From: UBA6080 sp964607515
Lineage (GTDB): Bacteria > Fermentibacterota > Fermentibacteria > Fermentibacterales > JCC-6
Length of the DNA: 64,000 nt
NCBI GenBank assembly: GCA_964607515.1
Contig: CAZSKU010000002.1
Coordinates: forward strand, 62,001-126,000
Direction of reading: 5' to 3'
The position numbers and the translations under genes are program-made. Under the pieces are notes generated by a model, which was not told where the DNA came from, made no database searches, and was given only the letters and a program-made list of their open reading frames with translations. Positions 25,923-35,711 of this stretch are shown here, piece after piece. Each line of letters begins with the position of its first letter. Positions within the stretch are counted from its first letter, which is position 1.

Positions 25923-26654
25923 TTGGAAGGCATCAGCCTATTCCTGCCCGCGTACAACGAGCAGGAGAACGTGGCCTTCATGGTGGACGGCGCCCGCCGG
26001 GTTCTCTCGGACATCTCCGGAGACTCGTGGGAAGTGCTGGTGGTGAACGACGGTTCCACCGACGGCACCCGGGAGGAGGTCCTGGCGATGTCCCGGAGGG
26101 ACCCGAGGATCAGGCTCCTGGACCACCCCGGGAACCTGGGGTTCGGAAGCGCTGTGAGAACCGGGATAGAGAACTCCCGATACCCCTGGATATTCTACAC
26201 CGACTGCGACGGCCAGTTCGACCTGGAAGAGCTGAAGACGGTCTGGGAACTCCGCCGGGAGGCGGACATCGTCTCTGGCTTCCGCCGGCGCCGCCGGGAT
26301 CCTGGAATGCGGCTCATCTACTCCCTCGGCTGGAACACCATCACCCTGATGCTGTTCATGAGGGGGTTCAAGGACGTGGACGCCTCCTTCAAGCTCTACC
26401 GCCGCAGTATCTTCGAACGGGTGAAGCCCCGTTCCACAAGCGGCGTGGTGGACTTCGAGATCCTGACCCTGGCCCGGGGCATGGGCTACCGGGTGCTTCA
26501 GGTGCCCGTCACCCACTTTCCCAGGCGGGCGGGCACGGTGAGTTTCGAGACTTCCCGGAGGGGGTTCTTCGCCTTCGTCAGGTTCAGCGCCATCCTGGAG
26601 CTGTGGAAGCAGCTGTGGGCCTTCAGGGTCCGTACCTGGCGGGGCGATCCGTGA
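25923..26654 (+). CDS. GT2 glycosyltransferase (dolichyl-phosphate mannosyltransferase-like)
   Basis: A 243-residue GT-A enzyme: LFLPAYNEQENV, VVNDGSTDGT, the DxD-like FYTDCDGQFD and SFKLYRRSIFERVKP. This is the pattern of polyprenyl-phosphate sugar synthases, which make lipid-linked single sugars for membrane GT-C transferases. It fits the three polytopic membrane proteins encoded in the same overlapping gene run. TTG start at 25923, 7 bases after the previous stop. Confidence 0.87.
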   Translation: MEGISLFLPAYNEQENVAFMVDGARRVLSDISGDSWEVLVVNDGSTDGTREEVLAMSRRDPRIRLLDHPGNLGFGSAVRTGIENSRYPWIFYTDCDGQFDLEELKTVWELRREADIVSGFRRRRRDPGMRLIYSLGWNTITLMLFMRGFKDVDASFKLYRRSIFERVKPRSTSGVVDFEILTLARGMGYRVLQVPVTHFPRRAGTVSFETSRRGFFAFVRFSAILELWKQLWAFRVRTWRGDP

Positions 26655-27793
26655 AGCCCGGAGCCCTTCTGGTCACCCCCCTGCCTCCCCTGGAGACCGG
26701 CCTGGCCACCTTTGCCGGCAGGATAGTCTCCGCCACCTCCGGCGACCTGGACTGGACGGTGGCCTTCACCAGGGGCAGCAACCCGCTTCCCGGAGTCCGC
26801 TGTATTCCCGCCCATCAACTGGCGCCCGGGGAAGCCCCTTCCCTCAGGCTGTTCCAGGTCGGCAACTCACCCCATTGCGCCGAGGTTCTGCGGCATCTCG
26901 AGGTGCTGGGAGGCGCCGGGCTCTTCCACGAGGTCAACCTGCACCATTTACTGAGGCATACCGCGGACTCCACCGGCGACTGGGAGGAGTACCGGAGGCA
27001 TGTTTTCCATCAATACGGCCCCGGAGCCCCGGAGGTGCTTTCCATGATGAACCGCCGGGCCCGAAGCCGGGAGGAGTACGACGCAAGACTACGGTCGTGC
27101 CCCCTTTTTCGAAGGGTGGCCGACTGGTGCGATTCAACGGCCTGCCTGAACCGTTACTCCCGGGAGGTTCTGCTCTCCGCCGGAGCCCATCGGCGGGTAA
27201 CCCTCCTGGGCCACCCGCTGGACCCCCTTCCCGAGCCTCTTCCGCCGGCGCCCCGGTTCCCGGAGGGGGCACTTGTGGTGGGGGTGGCCGGTGGCTTCGG
27301 CTACGGCAGGGGATGGGACCATGCCCTTAGCGTCGTATCGGAGATCCGAAGAACCCGGGAGGCGGTGCTTGTGGCCGCAGGAGGGGGATGGCCCGACCGG
27401 GGGCTCTCCTGGGTGAGGGTTCTTGGAAGGCTTTCCGAACCGGAGTACCAGGCGGCCATCAGGACCTTCCATCTGGGGCTCGACCTTAGGCAGGGCTCCT
27501 GCGGCGAAACCTCCGGGAGCCTTCTGGAACTTCTCAGGGCCGGGGTTCCAGTGATCACAGGGGACTCGGGCTCCTTCGGAGAAATCCCCGCAGGAGCCCT
27601 TCTGAGGGTGCCATCCGAGGCTTTTCCCCAATCAGCGGCGGCGGCGGCCCGGTTCCTTCTGAACCATCCTGACCAGATGAGCGCCCTTTCCCGGGGGGCT
27701 GCGGAATACGCGGTTCTCCAGGGGAATCCGGGGGCTTTCCGCCACGGACTGCTGGAGCTTCTGGGGATGATTCCCGGGGAAGAGGCGACATGA
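26651..27793 (+). CDS. GT4-like glycosyltransferase (divergent)
   Basis: A 380-residue protein from GTG 26651 (GTGA overlap). The second half has the nucleotide-sugar half of a GT-B fold: VVGVAGGFGYGRGWDHAL, VRVLGRLSEPEYQAAI, LLELLRAGVPVITGDSGSFGEIP. The N-terminal half begins LLVTPLPPLETGLATFAGRI, as in GT4 enzymes, but is otherwise divergent. Acceptor and donor are unknown; the neighbours point to surface polysaccharide or glycolipid synthesis. Confidence 0.72.
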   Translation: MKPGALLVTPLPPLETGLATFAGRIVSATSGDLDWTVAFTRGSNPLPGVRCIPAHQLAPGEAPSLRLFQVGNSPHCAEVLRHLEVLGGAGLFHEVNLHHLLRHTADSTGDWEEYRRHVFHQYGPGAPEVLSMMNRRARSREEYDARLRSCPLFRRVADWCDSTACLNRYSREVLLSAGAHRRVTLLGHPLDPLPEPLPPAPRFPEGALVVGVAGGFGYGRGWDHALSVVSEIRRTREAVLVAAGGGWPDRGLSWVRVLGRLSEPEYQAAIRTFHLGLDLRQGSCGETSGSLLELLRAGVPVITGDSGSFGEIPAGALLRVPSEAFPQSAAAAARFLLNHPDQMSALSRGAAEYAVLQGNPGAFRHGLLELLGMIPGEEAT

Positions 27794-29388
27794 TCCGCGG
27801 CATCCGTCCGGCGGCGGTGCTCTGGGGGCTGACCGCCCTGGCGGCGCTGACGTTTCCCTGGATTGCGGTTCTCGGTTCCGGATATCCGGTGGGTGTTCCC
27901 GGGGATCCGGCGGACATGGCCTTCTCCGGCGATTCGGACGTTTTCGACGGGGTCTGGCATTTCTGGTGGGTCCGCAAGGCGGTTTCGGAGGGAAGCGACC
28001 CCATGTTCTGCCCCCTGATCTATCATCCCCGGGGTGCCTCCCTGGCCTTCCACAACGTGGGTTGGACCTCGACGCTTTTCATGAGCCTTCCGGGAATGCC
28101 CCGGGACCCGGTTCGTGCCCTGAACATGGCCCTTTTCCTGGGCACCCTTCTGACTTTCGCCGGAGGGGCTTTCCTGGCCCGCCGGTGGGACGCCCGGTGG
28201 GACGGCGCCCTGGTGGCGGGGATGATCATGGCCCTGATGCCCTCCAGAACAGCGCACGTGCTTCAGCACTACATGGTCGCCCAGATCGGATGGGTTCTGC
28301 TGGCGCTGGGATTCTTCACATGGTATCTGAGAAAAGGCAGGGGGCTTGTGTTCATCGGAGTTTTCGCCTTCCTGGCGGTGCTCGAGAGTTTCTATCACGG
28401 GCTGCTGCTGACTGCGGGGGCGGCGGCGGCCTCCTTGCTCCAGCCGGAAAAACCCGCCCCAGGAAGGCTTTTCCGGGGGTGGACCGGGATAGCGGCGGGA
28501 TTCGCACTGGCATTCCTCTGGTTCATTCCCCGGGGCGGTCCATTCTTCACGGAGAGCATGTCCTGGCGGGAGGCGGTTCACTGGAGCGCCGAGCCGGTCT
28601 CCTACGGGATGCCCTCGTCCCTGGGGCTGGCGGGGCGCCTGGCGGGGCTCCCCCTGAAGTACCCGTGGATGCCCAACGCCTTCGAGGGACAGGTGTCCTG
28701 CGGGCTTGCGGCTACGCTGCTTCTGGTCTGGGTGTGTCTGAAGGGCAGGAGGTTGTCCCTGGCTCTGGTGTGTCTGGGGGTGATGGTCCTGAGTTTCGGC
28801 CCCCTTCTGAAGATCGGAGGCAGGGCCACTCCCCTGCCACTTCCGTGGATGATACCGGCCAGGCTTCCGTTCCTGGCCCAGGCCCGGGTTCCGGCCAGAC
28901 TCGGAATGCTTCTCGGGATTATTGCCGGGGTGACCGCCGGAGCTTCGTTCCGACACCTCGGATACCTTGCCAGATGGGCCTTTCTGGCGGTCCTTGCCGG
29001 GGAGCTTTTCATTCCCGCCCTTCCCGTGCTTCCGACTCATATTCCGGAAGCGTGTCGATGGATCGCGCCGGGACCGGTCCTGGACCTTCCCGCCGGCCCC
29101 TCCTTCCGGATCACGGCTTTCTATCAGACCGCCCACGGACAACCCAGGCTCACGGCATTTCTGGCAAGGGGAGGTTCGGCGGCGTATGAGGAAGCCGGCC
29201 TTACCGGCCTTGGCATGAGCGATTCCATGACAGCTACCCCGGAACGTATCAGGATTTCCCTCGCTGAAACGGTGCTGTACCACCGGATGCTCCTGTCCCC
29301 GGAGCCGAGGCGGTTTCACGATTCGCTGTACGCCCCGCTGTTCCCGGGAGCCTCCCCGGATGACACCGTATGGGTGTGGCGCAGATGA
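27790..29388 (+). CDS. polytopic membrane protein, GT-C-like
   Basis: A 532-residue protein with about ten hydrophobic segments, ATGA-coupled to the previous gene. The first outer loop contains DSDVFDGVWHFWW and LIYHPRGASLAFHN, an arrangement (acidic residue, aromatic run, Pro-Gly loop) typical of GT-C lipid-linked-sugar transferases. A soluble C-terminal part of about 110 residues follows. The GT2 enzyme two genes upstream may make its sugar donor. No exact family is recognised. Confidence 0.65.
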   Translation: MIRGIRPAAVLWGLTALAALTFPWIAVLGSGYPVGVPGDPADMAFSGDSDVFDGVWHFWWVRKAVSEGSDPMFCPLIYHPRGASLAFHNVGWTSTLFMSLPGMPRDPVRALNMALFLGTLLTFAGGAFLARRWDARWDGALVAGMIMALMPSRTAHVLQHYMVAQIGWVLLALGFFTWYLRKGRGLVFIGVFAFLAVLESFYHGLLLTAGAAAASLLQPEKPAPGRLFRGWTGIAAGFALAFLWFIPRGGPFFTESMSWREAVHWSAEPVSYGMPSSLGLAGRLAGLPLKYPWMPNAFEGQVSCGLAATLLLVWVCLKGRRLSLALVCLGVMVLSFGPLLKIGGRATPLPLPWMIPARLPFLAQARVPARLGMLLGIIAGVTAGASFRHLGYLARWAFLAVLAGELFIPALPVLPTHIPEACRWIAPGPVLDLPAGPSFRITAFYQTAHGQPRLTAFLARGGSAAYEEAGLTGLGMSDSMTATPERIRISLAETVLYHRMLLSPEPRRFHDSLYAPLFPGASPDDTVWVWRR

Positions 29389-30578
29389 GCCTATTCCCCC
29401 GGATTACCGCGGTGACCGTCCTGTACAACAACTCCCGACTCATGCGGGATCTGGCGGAGACTCTCGGCGGGCTGGGAGTGAGGGCGGTTCTTTACGACAG
29501 CGGATCCCGGGACGGTTCAGGGGACCTGGCCCGATCCATGATTCCCGGGGCCGTGGTGATTCGCGGGGATAATCTCGGGTTCGGCCACGGCAACAACAGG
29601 GCCTTCCGGGAGGTTGACACCGAATACGTGCTATTCCTCAACAGCGATGCCAGGATCGGTTCCGAGGCCCTGGAAAAACTGGTGTCGTATCTTGATTCCC
29701 ACCCGGACACCGCCGGTGTCCAGCCCCTTCTGAGGGCCTGGAGATGGCCCCTGGTCACTGCGGGAAGCGGAGTCTGGGTGACTCCTTTCGGAGAGGCATG
29801 GGACGCCCGTTTCATGCATCTGGAAAGGGAGGCCGGGGGGGAGGTCTTCCGGCCCCCGGCGGTCACCGCGGCGGTTTCCCTCTGGAGGTCGCGGGCCTTC
29901 GAGAGCGTGGACGGTTTCGATACCGGCTACTTCATGTACTTCGAGGACGCGGACCTCTGCCTTCGAGCGGCAGCCCGGGGCTGGAGTTTCGCCGTTGTCA
30001 GGGAGGCCATGGGGCTTCACAGGACTGGCAGTTCCAGCAGCAGAAGCGCGGCTTCCGTCTGGGAACTGGCGTCATCGGCGAGACTGGCCCGGCGTTTTCT
30101 CTCCGGCGGCGGTCTCCCCAGGGGTTTCCTCCTTCGGGAGACCAGGAGGGAGCTGGGACTTCTGCTTCGGGGACAATCCTGGCTGAACCGCCTGAGGGGC
30201 CTGGCCAGGAGCCTGGCCTCGCCGGTCGAACCGGTGAATCTGCCCGAAGGGGTACGGGGGGGGCTTCACGGCAACCCCTCGGACCTTCCTCTGCCCAGGC
30301 CGGGTCCCCTGGGCCCCGGAATCCGTGGAACCCTTCTCAGCCCCTACGGGGTTTTCCCGTCCAAGGGCGGGGAGGTTCTCCTCAAGGCTCCCGACGGCGA
30401 CGTCTCCGGTGGGCTGTGCAATTCGGAAGGCTCACTGAGGGAAAGTTTCACCGTTTCCCGGGGCGAATGCAGACCGGTGAGGCTTCTCCCGGACGGGGGA
30501 TTGTCGTACATTTTCCGGGACGGTTCCAAAGCCAGGCTGGAGGTGGCCGCCGGTGGGCATCACTGGAAGGAAGACTGA
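29385..30578 (+). CDS. GT2 glycosyltransferase (rhamnosyltransferase-like) with extra C-terminal domain
   Basis: A 397-residue protein from ATG 29385 (ATGA overlap). Residues 1-230 are a GT2 domain: AVTVLYNNSRL, NLGFGHGNNRAF, FLNSDARI and YFMYFEDADLCLRAAARGW, as in WbbL-type rhamnosyltransferases. About 160 further residues are not part of the common fold and contain strand-rich stretches (GVFPSKGGEVLLKAPDGDV, GLSYIFRDGSKARLEV), perhaps a binding module. It ends inside the next gene by 26 bases. Confidence 0.82.
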   Translation: MSLFPRITAVTVLYNNSRLMRDLAETLGGLGVRAVLYDSGSRDGSGDLARSMIPGAVVIRGDNLGFGHGNNRAFREVDTEYVLFLNSDARIGSEALEKLVSYLDSHPDTAGVQPLLRAWRWPLVTAGSGVWVTPFGEAWDARFMHLEREAGGEVFRPPAVTAAVSLWRSRAFESVDGFDTGYFMYFEDADLCLRAAARGWSFAVVREAMGLHRTGSSSSRSAASVWELASSARLARRFLSGGGLPRGFLLRETRRELGLLLRGQSWLNRLRGLARSLASPVEPVNLPEGVRGGLHGNPSDLPLPRPGPLGPGIRGTLLSPYGVFPSKGGEVLLKAPDGDVSGGLCNSEGSLRESFTVSRGECRPVRLLPDGGLSYIFRDGSKARLEVAAGGHHWKED

Positions 30579-31329
30579 GCTGGCTCTGGCTCTGGCGGGG
30601 CTTTCCGGATGGCTCGTCATGGTCCTTTTCAGAGGGTTCTCCCTGGAGTGGGTGTCCTTTCCCCTGGCTTGCGCGGCGGTTGCCACCCTGTGCGGCACAC
30701 CTCACTTCATACCGGGTTTCCTGATCCTGCTGGCGGGAGCGGCATCCGGTTCCGGCGCCACGGCCTGCGCTGTGGCGGGGGTCTACGTGCTGGTCCAGTC
30801 CGATGGTCTGAAAGGCAGGGTTCCTGCCCTGGCCGCCGCGGCGGTCTGGTTCCTGGCGAACCCCTCGCCCGGAGCGGTGCCCTTCATGGGTTTCTGCACC
30901 GGTATCTGCCTCATTCAGAAAAGAAAGGCCAGGCTCGTTCTGGCGGGGGTTCTGGCTCTGCCTGCGCTGGCCTTCATGCTTCCGACGCCGGGAGACGTTG
31001 GAGAGCCCATTCCCGCAAGATGCTTCGTGGAGGGGGGGCACGCCTGGTGGAAGGTGCCCCCGGTGACCCTGGGAACCTCCGGGGCTGTGCTGGCTCCTCC
31101 CGGGCCGGTCGGCTTCACCATGGAGCTTGAGGTGGAGTGCGGCGGGGTCAGGGACTCGCTGCCGGTGGTCATGGTGGCCGCGGGAGAAACCTCGCGATGC
31201 CTTCCGAGCGGGCTTCACCTGATCACCCTCGAACTGGCGTGCGGGGACTCGGTCTTCGTGCTTCCCCTCAGGGACCACCGCCCCTTCACCCACCCGGTGG
31301 CCCATGTCCGGGCGGAGGCCTTCTGGTGA
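30553..31329 (+). CDS. membrane protein with soluble C-terminal domain, unknown function
   Basis: A 258-residue protein starting at GTG 30553. Five or so hydrophobic segments fill the first 145 residues; the rest is a soluble beta-rich part (FTMELEVECGGVRDSL, LHLITLELACGDSVFVL) probably facing the periplasm. I do not recognise it. It is locked into the glycosyltransferase run by overlaps at both ends, so a helper or flippase-like role in glycan assembly is plausible but unproven. Confidence 0.55.
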   Translation: MGITGRKTELALALAGLSGWLVMVLFRGFSLEWVSFPLACAAVATLCGTPHFIPGFLILLAGAASGSGATACAVAGVYVLVQSDGLKGRVPALAAAAVWFLANPSPGAVPFMGFCTGICLIQKRKARLVLAGVLALPALAFMLPTPGDVGEPIPARCFVEGGHAWWKVPPVTLGTSGAVLAPPGPVGFTMELEVECGGVRDSLPVVMVAAGETSRCLPSGLHLITLELACGDSVFVLPLRDHRPFTHPVAHVRAEAFW

Positions 31330-33299
31330 GCCGCAAGACCCTGAAGGCCCCGCTGCTGTGCATTGCGGCGGGGGCATGGACCTTCCTGGTCTGGAGGCTG
31401 GCGGGAATGCCCGACCCCGGCGGCATGGGAAGGCTTCTCCCAGGGGCGTGGGTTTTGTGCGGGCTTCTCTCGGCAGGGCGCCGGGAGGTCCGGGGTATCG
31501 GCGCGGCCCTGGCCGCCTTCACGGGTTTCGCCCTGCTGTGGCGCTGCGCGCCCTGGGGGCAGCCCATGGCGGCGGCGGCCTCCGTGGCCGGGCTTCTTCA
31601 CCAGTGCCTTCAGAATGCGGGGGAGAGACGGGGGGTGATCCGGGGCATCCTTCCGGCGGCATTCCTGATGGCAGGCACCGTGGCCTTCACCTCGGATGAG
31701 GTCAGGTTTTCCGAGATAGCCGCCGAGATCAGCGGCGCGGACAGCTTCCACTTCCGGCAGAGACCCGGAGATCCGGCCCCCGGAGACAGCCACCACACCC
31801 TGATCTACCCTGTCCTGCTGGCCCCTGGAGCCCCCCTCGGCCCTCCGGGAATCCGGACCATGGGGCTTCTTCCGGTCATCGCCGGAGCCCTGCTGCTCAA
31901 GCTGATTCTGGAAAGGACGGGCGCCGGCAGTCCCCGGGAGGCGGCCGTCGCGGGGGTGCTTCTGATGCCCGGATTCACCCTGCTGGGCCCCGCCATGACC
32001 GGGTGGGCCGCCGCATCGGCGATATGCGGATTCGCCCTGCTTCCGAAGGGTTGGAAGGGGCTTGCGGGAACCGCCGTCCTTGGGTTGTTTCTGATGGCCA
32101 TGAAGATGAGGTACGCCGGAGCCGCCGGGGGAATGGCGCTGGTGTGGTTCCTGGAGAACACCCGCAGCGCGAAGGTCAGGGTTATGGTGCCTCTGGCCCT
32201 GGCGGGACTGGCCGGAGCGGTGCTCGCCCTGGACAGGCTGGCGCTGGATGGCGCTCTGATCTGGACGAGGTACGGAAACACGGAAACCCTCATGGCCCTC
32301 AGGATGAACCTGCTGCACCGTCCGGAGGTTCTCCTGGAGGGAACCCTTCACATGATGCTGGACTTCGAGGCGGGCCTTGTTCCCAAAGCCCCCTGGGTCC
32401 TGGCGGCCCTGACGGGCATTCCCCTGCTGCGCCGGACGGACCGGACCGTCTTCCGCCGGCTGGCGTTGCCTGGAATCCTGTATGCGGCGGTTCACCTGCT
32501 GTGGACCGGCGAGGCATGGCACGGACTGCCGGCCCCGGCAACCCGGGTGTTCATGCCCATGCTTCCCCTGCTCGTCGCCGGGCTTTCCCGGGTATGGGAC
32601 AGGAGGACCACCAGGCTTCTCCTGGCCCTGTCCCTGGCCGTATCCGCCCTCACGGCGGCGATTCCCGGGGCCAGGTTCAACCTTGCCCTTGGAACCGACA
32701 ACCTTCTGGCGGCCCTGAACGTACGGGGCCAGTGGGTGTCCATGGTGAGGCCCGACGCCGCCGCAGTGGCGCTCTGGGCCCTTCTGGCCGGGACGGCGAC
32801 GGCCCTGTGCCACCTGAACCATGGAACCGGCCTTCGGACCCTTCTGCTCGCCGCAGCTCTGGTCCTGGCGATACCCTGGCATGCGGACAGGTTCCAGGCG
32901 GAGGAAGCGGGACCCGACCGGGTCCACGGGGCCGGGCTTTACCCGGCCGACCCCGACCCGGCACAGAGGCAGTTCTGGTTCTTTTTCCGGGAGAGACTTC
33001 TGGTTCTGGACCACCCGTACCAGAGTATCATGGTGGAGGGGCCGGGCACCCTCAGGTTCCGGGCCTGCGGAAGTCCCGGAGCGGCGCTGCTCCTGGGGGA
33101 AGACACCCTACAGGTGGAGTCCGACCTGCTGCCGCTTCCCGGGGCCTACCTTCCCATGAGGCGCTCCCCGGAAATTCCGGACAGACCCGAGAACCGGGAA
33201 CTCACCGAGTACAGCCTGGACATTCCCGGCCCTCTGGAGATCCGCATTCCGCCGGACGGCCAGCCGGTGTATCTGGACTGGCTGGAGGTGTCGGAGTGA
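31326..33299 (+). CDS. large polytopic membrane protein (GT-C/PMT-like), unknown function
   Basis: A 657-residue protein from GTG 31326 (GTGA overlap). It has 12 or more hydrophobic segments and one early loop with GDSHHTLIYPVLLAPG, which recalls the substrate loop of GT-C or mannosyltransferase-type enzymes, and ends in a soluble domain of about 130 residues. The coding frame seems to extend upstream to 31137, but that part is only a shadow of the preceding gene. Function is inferred from fold type and neighbours only. Confidence 0.6.
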   Translation: MSRKTLKAPLLCIAAGAWTFLVWRLAGMPDPGGMGRLLPGAWVLCGLLSAGRREVRGIGAALAAFTGFALLWRCAPWGQPMAAAASVAGLLHQCLQNAGERRGVIRGILPAAFLMAGTVAFTSDEVRFSEIAAEISGADSFHFRQRPGDPAPGDSHHTLIYPVLLAPGAPLGPPGIRTMGLLPVIAGALLLKLILERTGAGSPREAAVAGVLLMPGFTLLGPAMTGWAAASAICGFALLPKGWKGLAGTAVLGLFLMAMKMRYAGAAGGMALVWFLENTRSAKVRVMVPLALAGLAGAVLALDRLALDGALIWTRYGNTETLMALRMNLLHRPEVLLEGTLHMMLDFEAGLVPKAPWVLAALTGIPLLRRTDRTVFRRLALPGILYAAVHLLWTGEAWHGLPAPATRVFMPMLPLLVAGLSRVWDRRTTRLLLALSLAVSALTAAIPGARFNLALGTDNLLAALNVRGQWVSMVRPDAAAVALWALLAGTATALCHLNHGTGLRTLLLAAALVLAIPWHADRFQAEEAGPDRVHGAGLYPADPDPAQRQFWFFFRERLLVLDHPYQSIMVEGPGTLRFRACGSPGAALLLGEDTLQVESDLLPLPGAYLPMRRSPEIPDRPENRELTEYSLDIPGPLEIRIPPDGQPVYLDWLEVSE

Positions 33300-34111
33300 G
33301 AATTCCGGTTTCCGTCGTCATACCCTCGAGAAACGGCTCCTCCCTGCTGGCGGAGCAACTTCCCGGGCTCATGGAGCAGGATCCCGGCGAGATCATAGTG
33401 GTGGACGACTGCTCCGGCGATTCCACGGCGAAACTCCTGGCAGGGGGATTTCCCGGAGTGCGTATTCTGCGGAGGGAAGGGAAGCCGGGCTTCTGCCATG
33501 CGGTGAACCTGGGCATGGAGGCCGCCCTTCACCCCTTGATCCTTCTGATGAACAACGACGTCATCCCCGAACCGGGGTGCATCCGGGGGATGGCCGGTCT
33601 CCTGGAGGCGTCGCCTGAACGGACGGCGGTGCTGGTTCCCAGAATTTCAAGGCCCGACGGAACCGACGACGGCTCGGTGGAGTGGGGCTTCCGGCGGGGG
33701 CTGGCCTTCACCGCCCCGGGGGCTGGAAACCCTTACCCCTCCGGGGCCTGCGCCCTCTGGAGGCGAAGCGCGTGGCGAAGGCTGGGAGGCCTGAGCACCC
33801 TCTATGCGCCGATATACTGGGAGGACGCCGACATGGGAGTCCGGCTGGCCCTGGCGGGGATGGGGATGGACAGGTTCTCCGGCCCGGGGGTTGAGCACCG
33901 GCATGCCGCCACCATGGGTTCCGGGAAGGACAGCATGATCCTCCGGGAGAGAAACAGGTTCATATTCATGGATCGCTGGTGCCGGTCCCGGCGGATGAGG
34001 GCCTCGACGCTTCTCTGGATGCCGCTTCATCTGGTTGCTTCGGGGTTACGGGGAAGGCCGTCCTTCATCGCCGGTTACCGGGAGTACCGGAGGTGGAAGC
34101 ACGGCGCCTGA
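33296..34111 (+). CDS. GT2 glycosyltransferase
   Basis: A 271-residue GT-A enzyme from GTG 33296 (GTGA overlap): VSVVIPSRNGSSLLAEQLPG, IIVVDDCSGDST, LMNNDVIPEPG and IYWEDADMGVRLALAG (the WED-type catalytic region). It probably adds sugars to a polysaccharide or O-antigen-like chain made by this gene run. Confidence 0.85.
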   Translation: MRIPVSVVIPSRNGSSLLAEQLPGLMEQDPGEIIVVDDCSGDSTAKLLAGGFPGVRILRREGKPGFCHAVNLGMEAALHPLILLMNNDVIPEPGCIRGMAGLLEASPERTAVLVPRISRPDGTDDGSVEWGFRRGLAFTAPGAGNPYPSGACALWRRSAWRRLGGLSTLYAPIYWEDADMGVRLALAGMGMDRFSGPGVEHRHAATMGSGKDSMILRERNRFIFMDRWCRSRRMRASTLLWMPLHLVASGLRGRPSFIAGYREYRRWKHGA

Positions 34112-35711
34112 AAAGCGATACGGATTCGGTGTCGAGGCTCTGGCCGGACTTGTCGCGGGAGCGTCAGCCCTGGCGGTGCTGGTGGTGCTCATGGTGCTTT
34201 TCCTCATGGTCCGGGAGCACCGCCGGTGGACCTCTTCCATGGCTGCAGGAGCGGGGGCCAGGATAGCCCGGGAAATCGGCGCGTACCCCGACCAGGCCGG
34301 GCTGGAGGCGGCCTGCAGGGGACTCGTTCCTTCGGACGCTCTGGCGGGCGCGGTCTACCTGGACAGCTCCGGCACCGCCCTGTACGCCTTTCCTGAGCTG
34401 CCCGCCGACGGTTTCCGCCGGAACGACTGGGTTGTGATACCCGCCAGGGGTTCCGGTTCCGTGGGAATCCTGCCGGGATCTTCCGGGGTGGCCTCCCTGG
34501 CGGGCCCGGTTCTGGGAGCCCTGGCGGCGATCTGTCTGGCCCTGGCTCTCACGGCCATGCTGATGCCGGCATACCTTCGTTCCAGGGTCATTGATCCCCT
34601 TCGGAACATCCTACTGCAGGCGGACCGTTACCGGAGCGGCAGCGGAACCAGCCCGGGCGCGGCTTCAGGATCATTCCGGGAGATGGTGGACCTTCTGTCG
34701 GAGAAGGAGAGGGAACTGGAAAGACTTCGGGTGCAGGCCGTCGCCCGGGCCGACCTGGCGGAAAGCAGAGCGGGAGCGGTCCTGGAGATGCTGGACTCCG
34801 CGGTGGCCGCCCTGGATGCCGAAGGAGCCCTTGCAATATGGAACGCCAGGGCCACGGAGCTCTTCCGGCTGGATGAATCCGACCGTGGAATGCCCTTCCC
34901 CTTCGGCAGAACCCCGCTTGGTTCCGGCACCGACACCGGAGAACGGGAGGTGGAGTTCACGGGCCGGGCGTACCGGGTCAAGAGTCTGAGCCACTCCGGA
35001 GGCGAAACCATAGTGACCGCCACGGACATCTCCGATATACTCGCCCTGGAGCGAAGGCTTGCGGAGGAGAGGGCACTGGCCGACCTGGGCGCTTTTTCCG
35101 GCGGCGTGGTCCACGAGATAGGCAACACCCTCTGCGCCCTGAGGGGTTTTCTGGACCTTCTCGGCCGAGGCGGTTCCGAAGGCAGGACTGCGGAGATACT
35201 GACCGAGGCGAAGCTGGAACTGGACGCCGCCAGCGGAGTCGTGGACGCCTTCAGAACCCTGGCCCGCAGCGAGGGCCCCCACTTCGCCCCGGTGCCCGGG
35301 GCGGAGATACTGGCTTGCGTTCGGCAGGAGTGCAACGCCCGGGGGGTCCTCATGTCCTCCGACGGCTCGGAAGGAGGCTGCTTCAGGACCGACCCGGTGC
35401 TTCTGGCCCGATGCCTCAGGAATCTGGTGGACAACGCCCTTGAGTCATCCCCGGCGGAAGGGGTTTCGGTTTCGGTGGAAGGTTCGGACCCTCTGCGGAT
35501 CATGGTCGCGGACAGCGGTCCGGGGCTTCCCGATCCCCCGGAACAGGTTTTCAGACCCTTCTACTCCACCGGGAGGGAGAGAGGGCACATGGGTATCGGG
35601 CTCACCGTGAGCCGCAGGATAATCATGGCCATGGGCGGCGGTCTGACCGCCGAAAACACCGGCAGGGGGGCGGTCTTCACGATCACCCTGCCCCTGGAGG
35701 AAACCTGTTGA
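34035..35711 (+). CDS. membrane sensor histidine kinase (NtrB-like), start uncertain
   Basis: A kinase of up to 558 residues. There is an N-terminal transmembrane helix (LAVLVVLMVLFLMV), an outer segment, a second helix, a HAMP-like linker, a PAS-like region (DSAVAALDAEGALAIWNARATELF), HisKA (phospho-His in GGVVHEIGNTL) and an ATPase domain (NLVDNALESSP, HMGIGLTVSRR). The only standard in-frame start before the first helix is TTG 34035, which overlaps the GT2 gene by 77 bases and lacks a ribosome-binding site; CTG 34140 is a non-standard alternative. The next gene is its sigma-54 response regulator, TTGA-coupled. Confidence 0.82.
   Translation: MLRGYGEGRPSSPVTGSTGGGSTAPEKRYGFGVEALAGLVAGASALAVLVVLMVLFLMVREHRRWTSSMAAGAGARIAREIGAYPDQAGLEAACRGLVPSDALAGAVYLDSSGTALYAFPELPADGFRRNDWVVIPARGSGSVGILPGSSGVASLAGPVLGALAAICLALALTAMLMPAYLRSRVIDPLRNILLQADRYRSGSGTSPGAASGSFREMVDLLSEKERELERLRVQAVARADLAESRAGAVLEMLDSAVAALDAEGALAIWNARATELFRLDESDRGMPFPFGRTPLGSGTDTGEREVEFTGRAYRVKSLSHSGGETIVTATDISDILALERRLAEERALADLGAFSGGVVHEIGNTLCALRGFLDLLGRGGSEGRTAEILTEAKLELDAASGVVDAFRTLARSEGPHFAPVPGAEILACVRQECNARGVLMSSDGSEGGCFRTDPVLLARCLRNLVDNALESSPAEGVSVSVEGSDPLRIMVADSGPGLPDPPEQVFRPFYSTGRERGHMGIGLTVSRRIIMAMGGGLTAENTGRGAVFTITLPLEETC

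Noticed and set aside
27301..29319. A 672-residue reverse-strand reading frame
   Set aside because: It is antisense to the GT4-like and GT-C-like genes, with the low-complexity composition of a shadow frame.
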